Positions 1 through 8,501 of a stretch of 64,000 nt of DNA are shown one piece after another. This stretch comes from Chloroflexota bacterium. GTDB taxonomy: Bacteria; Chloroflexota; Dehalococcoidia; Lucifugimonadales; JADFKI01. Position 1 is the first letter of the stretch; every line of letters begins with the position of its first letter. The position numbers and the translations under genes are program-made. The stretch covers positions 1 through 64,000 of the forward strand of contig VXNZ01000011.1 in NCBI GenBank assembly GCA_009840355.1, read 5' to 3'. The notes beneath the pieces are model-generated. The model ran no database searches. It was given only the letters and a program-made list of their open reading frames with translations, and was not told the DNA's origin.

Positions 1-1
1 A

Positions 2-82
2 GGACGCGACCGCAAGCACACCGCAGCAGCCCAAATCCCCACTCCCAAGCTAACCATCCCCATCAACAACCGCAGCCCTTAA
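2..82 (+). other. possible 3' end of a gene cut by the window edge
   Basis: Frame 2 is open from the left edge to a TAA at 80-82 and would end ...LTIPINNRSP. Frame 3 is also open for 16 codons, so the reading is ambiguous and no product can be named. The rest of the stretch up to 207 shows no gene; it holds the upstream region of the aminotransferase. Confidence 0.2.
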
Positions 83-221
83 CCCAACTCTGTATCCTCT
101 TGTGCCTTTTTGTGGCTATTCCGCGCCATTAGACAAGCAATCTGCGCGATGATACTATGCCTCCATTCCCGCGCTTGCCAGCGTATAGGCACGCGCTAAT
201 ACCATTTGGAGGCACATCCCC

Positions 222-1424
222 ATGACCGGCAACGCCCTCGATTATTCGACGCTCTTCAACAAGGACCTGCCCGCGCCCGCGGCTCAGTTTGAAGGACACC
301 CCAAATACAACTTCATCGGCGGGCATAGCGACCCCGACTCGGTGCCGATGGAAGGGTTTATCGAAGCCGCGACGAATGTGTTCAGCGGCGACCCCAAGTA
401 CATGTCTATGTACAGCCTTGACGGGCCGCAAGGCATCCTGCCCCTGCGCCAGTTCGTGGTTGACAAGCTCAGGGCGCATCGCGGCATTGAGATTACAACT
501 GATGAAGTGCTGATTACCTCCGGCTCCGGGCAGGGCATTCAGATTATCAACGACGTGCTGCTGGAAGAGGGCGATACGGTCATCGTGGAGGAGTTCAGCT
601 TCTCCGGCGCGCTGAACTTCCTGCGAAAGCGCAATGTCAACTTCGTCGGCGTCAAGATTGACGATGACGGCATCGTGATGGAAGACTTGGAACGCATTCT
701 CAAAGAATTGCGCGGCAAGGGCGTCCGACCGAAGTACATTTACACGATACCCACGCTGCAAAACCCCAACGGCTCCGTGATGAGCATGGAGCGCCGCCAC
801 CGGATGCTCGAGTTGAGCGCCGAGTACGGCGTGCCGATATTCGAGGACGAGTGCTACGCCGATCTTGTGTTTGAGGACAAGTACGAACCCGCGATAAAGG
901 CGCTGGACGACACGAACCGGGTGCTGCACATCGGCTCGTTCTCCAAGAACTTGGGCCCCGCAATGCGGCTCGGATATATGGTCGCGCCTTGGAAGATTAT
1001 GAGCCGCTTCATATCCGCCAAGGCAGACGCCGGCAGCGGCGTGATGGACCAGCTCATAGTCGGCGACTACTTCACGAACCACTACGACGAGCACATTCAA
1101 GACCTGCGCGCGGCATTGCAGCGCAAGCGGGACGCGCTCGGCGGCGCGCTGCGCGAGTCGTTCGGGCCGAATGTGGAGTTCGAGATGCCCAGAGGCGGCA
1201 TGTACCTGTGGATGAAGTTCCCGGACGGTGTTGATGTGCGAGAGTTGGTCGCGCCCGCCCTCGAAGAAGGCATCGCATTCAATCCGGGTCCCGACTGGTC
1301 GGCAGACCCGGAAGCCGCCGCGAACTACATCCGTCTGTGCTTCGCGCTCCCGTCCGTTGAAGATATATGGGAAGGCGTGGCGAAATTGGCGGATGTGTTC
1401 CGGCGAGAGGGCGAGCTGCCCTGA
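222..1424 (+). CDS. PLP-dependent class I/II aminotransferase (2-aminoadipate/aromatic type)
   Basis: This 400-residue protein matches fold-type I aminotransferases of the LysN/ARO8/MocR-like group, which move an amino group between an amino acid and a 2-oxo acid in the cytoplasm. The PLP lysine is K242 in SFSKNLGPAMRLGY. Other family marks are the Y-x-x-P-x-x-QNPNG motif near residue 185, the EDECYADL segment (the aspartate that holds the pyridine nitrogen) and a C-terminal arginine in NYIRLCFA. GGAGG at 208-212 sits 9 nt before the ATG. There is no N-terminal GntR domain, so it is an enzyme and not a MocR regulator. It is transcribed alone. The true substrate cannot be read from the sequence; 2-aminoadipate, aromatic amino acids or kynurenine are all possible. 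Confidence 0.88.
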   Translation: MTGNALDYSTLFNKDLPAPAAQFEGHPKYNFIGGHSDPDSVPMEGFIEAATNVFSGDPKYMSMYSLDGPQGILPLRQFVVDKLRAHRGIEITTDEVLITSGSGQGIQIINDVLLEEGDTVIVEEFSFSGALNFLRKRNVNFVGVKIDDDGIVMEDLERILKELRGKGVRPKYIYTIPTLQNPNGSVMSMERRHRMLELSAEYGVPIFEDECYADLVFEDKYEPAIKALDDTNRVLHIGSFSKNLGPAMRLGYMVAPWKIMSRFISAKADAGSGVMDQLIVGDYFTNHYDEHIQDLRAALQRKRDALGGALRESFGPNVEFEMPRGGMYLWMKFPDGVDVRELVAPALEEGIAFNPGPDWSADPEAAANYIRLCFALPSVEDIWEGVAKLADVFRREGELP

Positions 1425-1589
1425 TCCTCCGTTCCCACATAGGCCATCCCCACATAGGCTCTATTGCAACCATCTTTCACAAATGGACATAATTCCTAAT
1501 TCCTATGGTTTCTGACTAGGCGCTGGCTTACTATCTCATTAGCGTCCGCGCTGCAAATTCGCTTTTGAGCCTGGGAAGGACGTTACGCG

Positions 1590-3236
1590 TTGGAACTCCA
1601 CGACTCCCTCTTTGCTATCGGCGCGATGATTGTCGTTGCCAAGCTGCTGGAAGGCGTATTCAAGCGCTTCGGCCTTAATTCGATTATTGCCTACGCGACG
1701 ACGGGCGTAATCCTCGGTCCTTTAACCGGACTGGTCGAACCGGGCGTCGAAATCGAGATTGTCCTGAGCCTCGGCATTTTCATCTTCTTCTTCCTAATCG
1801 GCTTGGAGGAACTGGACATTCGAGGCTTCCTTGCGTCTATTCGGGGTCGCCTGTTTCTTACCGCTTTACTATCCGTGACCATTTCGCTGCTGATTTCGCT
1901 GGCAGTGACTACCGACTTTCTGTTTGATCTGGGCTTGAATCTCAGTTTCACCCAGGCGCTTGGACTTGCCGGAGTGCTGTCCCTGTCCAGCCTTGGAGTG
2001 GTCGCCAAAGTGCTGATTGATGAAGGACGCATCAGAGAGCCTGTTGGCGTCCGGATATTCACGGCTGTGATTATTGCCGAGCTTATCTCGCTGTTCGTCG
2101 TTGGCTTCGCAATAACCGAGCACTTTGGCGCAAGCGGACGCGCCCACCAGCTCAACTTGCTCAGCATGGCAATGATTGTTGGGCAGATTGTCGGGTTCTC
2201 CGCGGTAACATGGTTCTTCTCCGTCAGGATTCTACCCAGAATAATAGTCTTGCTGCATCGCTTCCTTCAGGTGCCGCAACTCTCGTTCGGGCTGTTGCTG
2301 GGCGGGCTGTTCCTCGTAGTTGTGGGAGCGGAAACGGTCGGGCTGCACGGCTCGCTGGGAGCGTTGCTCTTCGGAGGCGCCCTATCTCTACTGCCCTACC
2401 AGGTTCGCCGGGATATTATGCCGGGCATGAAAGGCACGGCTGAAGGGTTTTTCGTACCTCTGTTCTTCGCGTCGGCCGGGTTACACCTAAGCTTAGATTT
2501 CGTGAAGCTGCCGATTGAGACCATTCTGGCGCTCGTTTTCGTGCCTCTGCTCGGCAAATTCGTCGCATCCTTCATCAGTGCATACATCACACGGATTGAC
2601 GCGCCCTTTGCAATAGCCGCAGGGCTGATGGCGAAGGGTGTGGCAGAAATCGCGCTTCTTCTCGTGCTGCACCATACCGAAGCTATCGACAGTGGCATCT
2701 TATCACTGCTGGTTCTGGTGATGTTCGCGTATATCCTGCTGACGCCGTTTGGCATCAGTTTTGCGATTAGGAGGATTGATCACTCCGAAGAGACCACTCC
2801 GCAAGACCAAATACCACCTTCGCTGTATCGCTTTGCATTGGAAGGATTCAGGGTGCAAGACATCCTAGACCGCTCCCGTAGCTACGCAGAGCAGTCGATG
2901 ACGGTCAAGGCATTCGCAGAAAGCTGGCTCCTGCCGGAGCAGCACGATTATGTCATCGTGGAAGAGGGCAAGCTGGCCGGCATAGTCTCCCTCGGCATGC
3001 TGCGTTACTTGCCGCGCAGCGAGTGGGAGCGCACCTCGCTTACACAGGTGCTGCGCCACAATACGCCCCGTGCCTATTCTCACGAATTCGTCGAGGATGC
3101 CCTACAGCGAATGACGGAGAACTCTCTGACCGTACTGCCGGTTGAGGACTCGGAGACGGGGGAGTTCATCGGCTCGATTTCCAGCCACGAGGTTCTGGAG
3201 ATGATAGTCCTGAGCGCGCAGGGACGCGAAATCTGA
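1590..3236 (+). CDS. CPA2-family cation:proton antiporter with C-terminal CBS domains
   Basis: The N-terminal ~390 residues are a Na+/H+-exchanger (Kef/CPA2) membrane domain with about 11 to 13 hydrophobic segments. They include a GVILGPLTGL loop after the second segment and AAGLMAKGVAEIALL in a late segment. The last ~120 residues hold two short repeats of the CBS kind (a VKAFAESWLLPE region and a VEDALQRMTENSLTVLPV region), which in this family often bind adenine nucleotides and gate transport. There is no KTN/RCK domain. The start is TTG at 1590, supported by AAGGA at 1576-1580; no in-frame ATG fits better. The protein probably exchanges Na+ or K+ for protons across the inner membrane. Ion choice cannot be told from sequence. 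Confidence 0.85.
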   Translation: MELHDSLFAIGAMIVVAKLLEGVFKRFGLNSIIAYATTGVILGPLTGLVEPGVEIEIVLSLGIFIFFFLIGLEELDIRGFLASIRGRLFLTALLSVTISLLISLAVTTDFLFDLGLNLSFTQALGLAGVLSLSSLGVVAKVLIDEGRIREPVGVRIFTAVIIAELISLFVVGFAITEHFGASGRAHQLNLLSMAMIVGQIVGFSAVTWFFSVRILPRIIVLLHRFLQVPQLSFGLLLGGLFLVVVGAETVGLHGSLGALLFGGALSLLPYQVRRDIMPGMKGTAEGFFVPLFFASAGLHLSLDFVKLPIETILALVFVPLLGKFVASFISAYITRIDAPFAIAAGLMAKGVAEIALLLVLHHTEAIDSGILSLLVLVMFAYILLTPFGISFAIRRIDHSEETTPQDQIPPSLYRFALEGFRVQDILDRSRSYAEQSMTVKAFAESWLLPEQHDYVIVEEGKLAGIVSLGMLRYLPRSEWERTSLTQVLRHNTPRAYSHEFVEDALQRMTENSLTVLPVEDSETGEFIGSISSHEVLEMIVLSAQGREI

Positions 3237-3346
3237 ACGCCCGCGCGCTGCTGGGCGCATATACTTTGGAAGGGCTGCGGCTCGCGGTGGACCCGGCGCA
3301 TGGCAGGCTTATCCCGGCTACTACGGCATGGGCGTAAGAGTTGCCC

Positions 3347-3772
3347 CTACGACAGCAGGGAGTCTTCGTCCAGGAGGGAGCGGGCCAGTTGGTCGTTGTC
3401 GGTGTTTACGGCTACTATGCCGTAGCCTTCAATGCGTTGCGCGATGTGGATGGCGCGCACGTTGATGTCGTGGCTGGCGAAGAGCTGCGATACACTCGCC
3501 AACGCGCCCGGCCTGTCCGGCAGGCGGAATACCACGGCGTCCGAGCTTATGGCGCGCAGATCGGCTTCTAGCAGCGCGCGCAGTGCAGCGTCGTCGTCGT
3601 CCGACCGCAGCCTAATGACGCCAAGGTCGCCGGCGTTGCGGCCGTCTATGTCTTCGATGTTTATGTCTTTTTCGGCGAGCGCGGTGGTCACGCGCGCCAA
3701 CGCACCCGGCTTCGCAGCCGTGATGACTATGATGCGGCGCTGCGCCGACTGCTGGTCTGAATTCTGGGTCAT
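3347..3772 (-). CDS. double ACT-domain protein coupled to the upstream decarboxylase
   Basis: The 141-residue protein consists of two tandem ACT-like folds. The first (residues ~14-70) begins IIVITAAKPGALARVTTALA and the second (~80-135) contains FRLPDRPGALASVSQLFA. Both show the PGALA/PGxL turn that forms the amino-acid site at ACT interfaces. ATG at 3772 overlaps the TGA of the decarboxylase as ATGA, so the two are translationally coupled. A longer in-frame reading back to 4180 is only antisense or overlapping sequence. ACT domains bind amino acids, so the likely job is sensing histidine or another amino acid and modulating the partner enzyme. That role is inference. Confidence 0.8.
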   Translation of the reverse strand: MTQNSDQQSAQRRIIVITAAKPGALARVTTALAEKDINIEDIDGRNAGDLGVIRLRSDDDDAALRALLEADLRAISSDAVVFRLPDRPGALASVSQLFASHDINVRAIHIAQRIEGYGIVAVNTDNDQLARSLLDEDSLLS

Positions 3773-4920
3773 GTCGTCTCCGGCGGCCATTCGAGGCAAT
3801 CCGCAACTACCTCGTCTATCATCTGGCGGGTTACATGGGGCATCGTTATCAGGTGGGCGATGTCGTCTATCGGCGCCAACTGCCACTGGAACAGCACATA
3901 CGACGACGGTCGGGGAAACACGACGATGGGGCTGTTCTTCGCGCGCCATGCCGGTATGCCGTTCTCGTTGAACCGCTGTACCGCGTACTCGGCGGTGTCG
4001 AGCATATCCGCGACTATGCGCCGGAATCCATCGACGCCGTTCTTCGTCAGCGAATACCACATTATCATCGGCGTAATCGCGTTGCGCGAGCCTAGCAGCG
4101 TCGTGTCCAATACGCCGACATACTCGATTGCCCTGCCGATTTGCGCCGTGTATTCCTTCTTTGTCACGACTACGCCGCACGGCAGAGGAGAGCCGAACAT
4201 CTTGTGCCCGGACACTGCGATGCTATCCACGCCGCTGTCGAAGCCGAACGGCTGCGGGTCATCCACGAACGGCAGTATCATGCCGTGGAACGCGGCGTCC
4301 GCGTGAATGTAGTATCGCGGCAACGCCAACTCCTGCACTATCTCCCTGATGCGGTCAAGGTTGTCCACCGCGCCTTTCATCGTCGTGCCGATGTTGGCGA
4401 CAATCAGCGCGGGCGATGTGCGGTTGATGCGTATCGATTCGCGCAGGTCGTCGTAGTCCATCTCACCGTTGTCCTGACTGCGAATCATGATGTTGCGGAT
4501 GTTCAGCACATGCAAAATCTTCAGCACGGAGTAGTGCGTATCCTGTGAGAAGTACGCCACCGGGTCGCGCATCAGCTCGCGCCCAACATATATGCCGTAC
4601 ATGTTGCCTTCTGTGCCGCCGGCGGTAACATATCCCCAAGCATCTTCAACGGGCAGGCGCATCAGCTCGGCGACGGCGGTTACCACCTCTCGCTCCGTTT
4701 CGTGAGTGTTAGACTGGTAGCGCGAATGCCCAAACGGGTCGCCGACATTGTTCGCGGCGTAGGCGAGCAACGGGTACAAGCTGGTGTAATCGAAGTTCTG
4801 GTTGACCGGATAGCCCGCCGAAAACGGACTGAGCCGGCTGAACGCCGATAGTGTTTGTTGAATGCGCGCGTCGATTTTGTCCTGGTTCTGATTCCGGTTT
4901 ACAGAAGTTCCTGTATCCAT
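3769..4920 (-). CDS. hdc: PLP-dependent group II decarboxylase, histidine-decarboxylase-like
   Basis: The protein (383 residues from the ATG at 4920) matches the pyridoxal-dependent histidine decarboxylase branch of group II decarboxylases. Visible marks are TAGGTEGNMYGIYVGREL, DTHYSVLKI (the His that stacks on PLP), HADAAFHGMILPF (the Asp that holds the PLP nitrogen) and SGHKMFGSPLPCGVV, which carries the PLP lysine and is close to the Hdc signature. AAGGA at 4931-4935 lies 10 nt upstream of this ATG; a TTG 33 nt further out has no better support. The expected reaction is L-histidine to histamine and CO2, but relatives act on other amino acids. The next gene is an ACT protein joined by an ATGA overlap. 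No amino acid/amine antiporter is adjacent, unlike acid-resistance operons. Confidence 0.82.
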   Translation of the reverse strand: MDTGTSVNRNQNQDKIDARIQQTLSAFSRLSPFSAGYPVNQNFDYTSLYPLLAYAANNVGDPFGHSRYQSNTHETEREVVTAVAELMRLPVEDAWGYVTAGGTEGNMYGIYVGRELMRDPVAYFSQDTHYSVLKILHVLNIRNIMIRSQDNGEMDYDDLRESIRINRTSPALIVANIGTTMKGAVDNLDRIREIVQELALPRYYIHADAAFHGMILPFVDDPQPFGFDSGVDSIAVSGHKMFGSPLPCGVVVTKKEYTAQIGRAIEYVGVLDTTLLGSRNAITPMIMWYSLTKNGVDGFRRIVADMLDTAEYAVQRFNENGIPAWRAKNSPIVVFPRPSSYVLFQWQLAPIDDIAHLITMPHVTRQMIDEVVADCLEWPPETT

Positions 4921-5048
4921 CTCGGTTCGTTCCTTAACTTGAGACGATTTCAAACTTGAGACCTTGAGACGATTTCATAAGTCCCCTTCCGCCTTAATGG
5001 GCTGATAGTGACAGGTATATGCCGAATACAATGGTATCGGATGTGTTT

Positions 5049-5076
5049 GTAGGGGCGACCGGCCGGTCGCCCCTAC
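5049..5076. repeat. perfect 28-bp palindrome
   Basis: GTAGGGGCGACCGG is followed directly by its exact reverse complement. A diverged copy of the same design lies at 59518-59545. It sits alone in the 286-bp gap upstream of the decarboxylase; the rest of that gap shows no gene. It could form a strong hairpin or a REP-like mobile palindrome. Confidence 0.75.
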
Positions 5077-5206
5077 GGAATCACGCCATGTCAAATACGA
5101 GAATCAAATACCTACCCATCCTACCCGTTAATGGGGGAATGGGGGATGGTTAAAGCCTGTCCCGAGCAAACCCTCGTCATGGAATCGTCTTTCATTTCTG
5201 CGAAAT

Positions 5207-6064
5207 CTACGCGTCAGGATCAGGCGACCAGTTGTATATTCGCGTCAGCGCGCCGCCCATCAGCATAGTGCGCTCGGAATCCGACAGCGAGTCCGTTACG
5301 CGGAACGCCGCCACGCCTTGCTCGTATGTCAGCACATGTATCGCCCGCGTCCAGTCCGTTCCCCATAGACAGCGCTCGAATCCGAACGCAGTGAAAAGCT
5401 GTCCAAGTGGCTCCCATATATCAGGATATGGGAACGGCTCATGCGCCAGCGTGCACGCGCCCGAAATCTTGATTGCCACATTGTCGAGCGCAGCCATCGC
5501 CACAACGGCCGGCAGATCCGCCCACGGCTCCGTCGGCGCGGGTGGGTGGCGCGGCTGATCCAGCCCCACATGGTCTATGACGAGCTGCGTGTTCGGATTG
5601 CGCCGCGCAAGTTCTCCCACGACATGCATTTTGCCCGTTGACATGATGTTCACGGGAACGCCTGCGCGTCCCGCCGCGGCGACGATGGCGTTCAACCCCG
5701 CATGCGAACCGTCATCGTAATCTCCGTAAGTGAGCATTATGCGCGCGCCCACGACTCCGGGAGTCGCCGTCCATTCCGCCATATCATCGTCAATTGTCTC
5801 AGACTCAGGGTTGAACGGCCGTATGACGCCAAACTTACCGGGATGCTTCGTGTGGACTTCCAGTGCGTAGCTCGGATCGAAGCGATACATAGAATACGGC
5901 GACACTAGTAGCGCGCCGTCCACGCCCACCGCGTTCATAGCGGCAACCATGTCGTCGCCCGTAACCTCATCGGGTCCATCCAGAAAGCCCTGCCAGGGAC
6001 GATCGGGGCTGTCGCGCTCGTAGGCATGCACCTGCGAGTCAATGGTGGGAGTCTGCTCATCCAT
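5207..6064 (-). CDS. amidohydrolase family 2 (TIM-barrel metal-dependent hydrolase)
   Basis: This 285-residue cytoplasmic protein belongs to the amidohydrolase-2 group (ACMS decarboxylase, PDC hydrolase and lactonase relatives). It starts with IDSQVHAYE, where the usual D-x-H-x-H has Q-V-H. It continues with VVGARIMLTYG, a LVIDHVGLDQP strand with the conserved histidine, VAIKISG, and FGFERCLWGTDW, which carries the late aspartate. The start at 6064 has AGGAGA at 6071-6076; an upstream in-frame ATG at 6088 lacks this. It is a single gene. Family members hydrolyse lactones or decarboxylate aromatic acids, but the substrate here is unknown. The replaced first histidine suggests a low-metal or metal-free variant. 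Confidence 0.78.
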   Translation of the reverse strand: MDEQTPTIDSQVHAYERDSPDRPWQGFLDGPDEVTGDDMVAAMNAVGVDGALLVSPYSMYRFDPSYALEVHTKHPGKFGVIRPFNPESETIDDDMAEWTATPGVVGARIMLTYGDYDDGSHAGLNAIVAAAGRAGVPVNIMSTGKMHVVGELARRNPNTQLVIDHVGLDQPRHPPAPTEPWADLPAVVAMAALDNVAIKISGACTLAHEPFPYPDIWEPLGQLFTAFGFERCLWGTDWTRAIHVLTYEQGVAAFRVTDSLSDSERTMLMGGALTRIYNWSPDPDA

Positions 6065-6143
6065 GTTGTTTCTCCTGCCCTGTTTCATCGTATCTGTTGG
6101 CCTGTAACTTCAGCGTGAAGCGCACCACATCCTGAACTTCTCT

Positions 6144-6171
6144 TTATCATAAGCGCCTATGGTTATGATAA
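6144..6171. promoter_or_regulatory. inverted repeat, possible operator
   Basis: TTATCATAA at 6144-6152 and its exact reverse complement TTATGATAA at 6163-6171 are separated by 10 nt. The pair lies about 80 bp upstream of the amidohydrolase start, where a repressor site would be expected. No regulator gene is adjacent. The rest of 6089-6387 shows no gene. Confidence 0.4.
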
Positions 6172-6387
6172 CGGACAAAATGCGATGACTGCCAGTATCA
6201 AGCCTAGAACTCATGCCTCCGTCAACAAATCGCATTCGCCGGAATGTATGCTTCGGTAGGTGGGGTTATAGTCAATGACCAGCCGGATAATCACTCCGAA
6301 AAAAACATCAAGACGGACATGCCGATAGATTTAAGCATATTTGCCTCTTGCACAGCCTATTGTTCCGTCCCGTGTTCAGTCCCGTTA

Positions 6388-7446
6388 TTATCCGCTCACC
6401 ATCGGATATACATGGTATCCGCGCTGCAAGTCTAGCGGAATCTTCTCGGAAATCCAGCTATCGCCGCCATCTGCGCTGGCGAAGAAGTGCCCGTAGTTGG
6501 TAACGCAGAACACATTGTCAGGCGCGCGCGGGTCTATCGCCACTTGGAACATTCTGCCCGGCGGTTCGTCGCCGATGTCCAGGCGCTGCCAGACTTCGCC
6601 GGCGTCGTCGCTGCGGAAGAGCGCGCCGGCTTCCTGCGTGCCGGACGGAGCGCCGCCGCCGCCCGCGCCTGCCGCAAGGTATATCGTGCGCGGGTCGTCC
6701 GGCGATACGAGCAAGCCGCGGCAGTACGAGCCGCCGGGGAACATTTCGCCAAAGCGGATGTGTTCCCAGTTTCGCCCCTTGTTGCGACTGCGGAACATTG
6801 CCACCTGCGCGATGATGAACACCGTGCCGGGCGCCGCCGCGCTCACCTGAACGCCGTGCAGGTCAACCGTGTGATTGTCACGGTAAAGCCCGTCGGTGAG
6901 CGAATCCCAGGACGCGCCGCCGTCTCTGCTGGCTATCAGTCCGCCGACTTCTATCGCGCCGTAAACATCGTCCGGCTCGGACGGATCGGCGCACAGCCCG
7001 ATGACGCGCTTGGCGAGTGGCGGCATGTATGTCGTGACATCCGGGTATTGCACGCGACTAGTGTCCATCTTCTGCCAAGTGTCGCCGCCGTCCTGAGAGC
7101 GCGCGATGGCGCAGGGTTCGTAACCGGCGTACAACGTGTCCGGGTCGGCAGGGCTGAACGCGAGCGACCAGACATCGGCTTTCGGCGCATCGAGCGCGCG
7201 CCAAGATTCGCCGCGGTCGTCGCTGCGATACGGTCCGTCCTGCGTGCCTGCGAAAATCACCGACGGGTCGTCCGGACGGATGGCGAGCGCGCGCACCTGC
7301 GGATTCGCGGGCAGCCCGTTGGAGATGCTCAGCCACTCGGAATCGCCCAGCGCGCGCCGCAGCATGCCGCCCTGCCCGATGGCGTCGCCTTCGCCGGCGA
7401 TGCCGATGTAGATGTGGGTTTGGTGGTGTCCGTTTGTGGTGGTCAT
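6388..7446 (-). CDS. Asp-box (BNR) repeat beta-propeller protein
   Basis: The 352-residue protein carries six Asp-box motifs of the S-x-D-x-G-x-T-W type: SDDRGESW, SQDGGDTW, SRDGGASW, SRNKGRNW, SDDAGEVW and SADGGDSW. This marks a sialidase/sortilin/Ycf48-like beta-propeller. No signal peptide is seen with the start at 7446, which has GGAGG 9 nt upstream; the longer start at 7512 would run into the divergent methyltransferase promoter. Catalytic residues of sialidases (the arginine triad) are not evident, so a binding or scaffold role is as likely as hydrolysis. The sequence resembles exo-alpha-sialidase or glycosyl-hydrolase annotations often given to such proteins. Confidence 0.75.
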   Translation of the reverse strand: MTTTNGHHQTHIYIGIAGEGDAIGQGGMLRRALGDSEWLSISNGLPANPQVRALAIRPDDPSVIFAGTQDGPYRSDDRGESWRALDAPKADVWSLAFSPADPDTLYAGYEPCAIARSQDGGDTWQKMDTSRVQYPDVTTYMPPLAKRVIGLCADPSEPDDVYGAIEVGGLIASRDGGASWDSLTDGLYRDNHTVDLHGVQVSAAAPGTVFIIAQVAMFRSRNKGRNWEHIRFGEMFPGGSYCRGLLVSPDDPRTIYLAAGAGGGGAPSGTQEAGALFRSDDAGEVWQRLDIGDEPPGRMFQVAIDPRAPDNVFCVTNYGHFFASADGGDSWISEKIPLDLQRGYHVYPMVSG

Positions 7447-7541
7447 TAGTGCGCCTCCGTTTTCTATAACCCGTAAATCCAAGTCAGCGCGCATTGTATA
7501 GCTTGTGTTCATGATACACTTTATTGTGAGTGAGGACAGCG

Positions 7542-8501
7542 ATGACTACGCTACAAGATATCAGGCAACTGCAAGCCAATGAGATTTACTGCGGCGACGC
7601 CCGCAAATTGCTCAGGCAAATTTGCCACGAGTCCATCGATCTGAGCTTCTGGTCGCCGCCATACTTTGTGGGCAAATCCTATGAAAAGAGCCTTTCTTTC
7701 GACGACTGGCAAGAACTTCTATGTGAGGTTATAGCACTACACTTCAGCATTGTGAAGCCAGGCGGATTTCTCGCTATCAATATAGCGGACATACTAGCGT
7801 TTCCTGACCCTGAAATGCCGCGCATCCAAGCGGATAATGTTTCCAGCAAGAAGGTCAAAATTACGCGAGAGCAAGTTTTGGCGGCGCAAGAGGCGCATCC
7901 CGCGTTCAACAGATACCAACTTGCCGAATTGCTGGGTTGCAGCGAGCAGACGATTGACAGGCGACTCAACAACAATAATGTGCGGGGCGGAAAGTACGCG
8001 GTTCAGCGAAAAGTGAAGATAGTGGGCGGATTGGTGGAAGATTGGGCAGCCCAAGCGGGATTTTACCTATACGACCGCCGCGTGTGGGTAAAGGATGCTT
8101 GTTGGGAAAATAGCAGGTGGCATAGTCTTTCATATCGCTCGGTGGATGAGTTCGAGTACATCTATGTCTTTTGGAAGCCGGGGATTACGACCATTGACCG
8201 CTCGCGCCTGAGTAAAGAGGAATGGGGCGAGTGGGGTTCACGGGGCGTTTGGGACATCCCGTCGGTGCGCGCGAATGTAGAGCATGAGGCGCAATTCCCG
8301 ATTGAGCTGCCGCGCCGAGTAATCCGCCTATTCTCCGCGCCCGGTGATTTGGTGCTGGACTGCTTTATGGGGAGCGGCACGACGGCGGTCGCCGCGATTG
8401 GGGAAGGGCGTAGCTATCTTGGCATAGAGTTGCTGGCTGATTACGCCGAGCTTGCCAGAAGACGCTGCAAAGAAACATTGGACGAGGCTTATGTCTCTTG
8501 A
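7542..8501 (+). CDS. type II DNA methyltransferase (SPPY class, probable N4-cytosine)
   Basis: The 319-residue protein is an amino-methyltransferase of the beta arrangement. The catalytic motif IV SPPY (residues 38-41) comes first and the SAM-binding motif I DCFMGSGTT (about 273-281) comes last. SPPY is typical of N4-cytosine enzymes. Residues ~108-146 hold a helix-turn-helix-like insert (YQLAELLGCSEQTIDRRL) where the target recognition region would be. AGGA at 7533-7536 supports ATG 7542 over the GTG at 7530. Its last 11 nt overlap the start of the SfiI-like nuclease gene, so the two are made together, and it should protect the host's own target sites. Confidence 0.87.
   Translation: MTTLQDIRQLQANEIYCGDARKLLRQICHESIDLSFWSPPYFVGKSYEKSLSFDDWQELLCEVIALHFSIVKPGGFLAINIADILAFPDPEMPRIQADNVSSKKVKITREQVLAAQEAHPAFNRYQLAELLGCSEQTIDRRLNNNNVRGGKYAVQRKVKIVGGLVEDWAAQAGFYLYDRRVWVKDACWENSRWHSLSYRSVDEFEYIYVFWKPGITTIDRSRLSKEEWGEWGSRGVWDIPSVRANVEHEAQFPIELPRRVIRLFSAPGDLVLDCFMGSGTTAVAAIGEGRSYLGIELLADYAELARRRCKETLDEAYVS

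Noticed and set aside
129-1100. A 323-codon frame antisense to the aminotransferase
   Set aside because: The plus strand encodes a full aminotransferase with PLP lysine and ribosome site. The antisense frame is rich in His, Val and Ala and has no fold marks.
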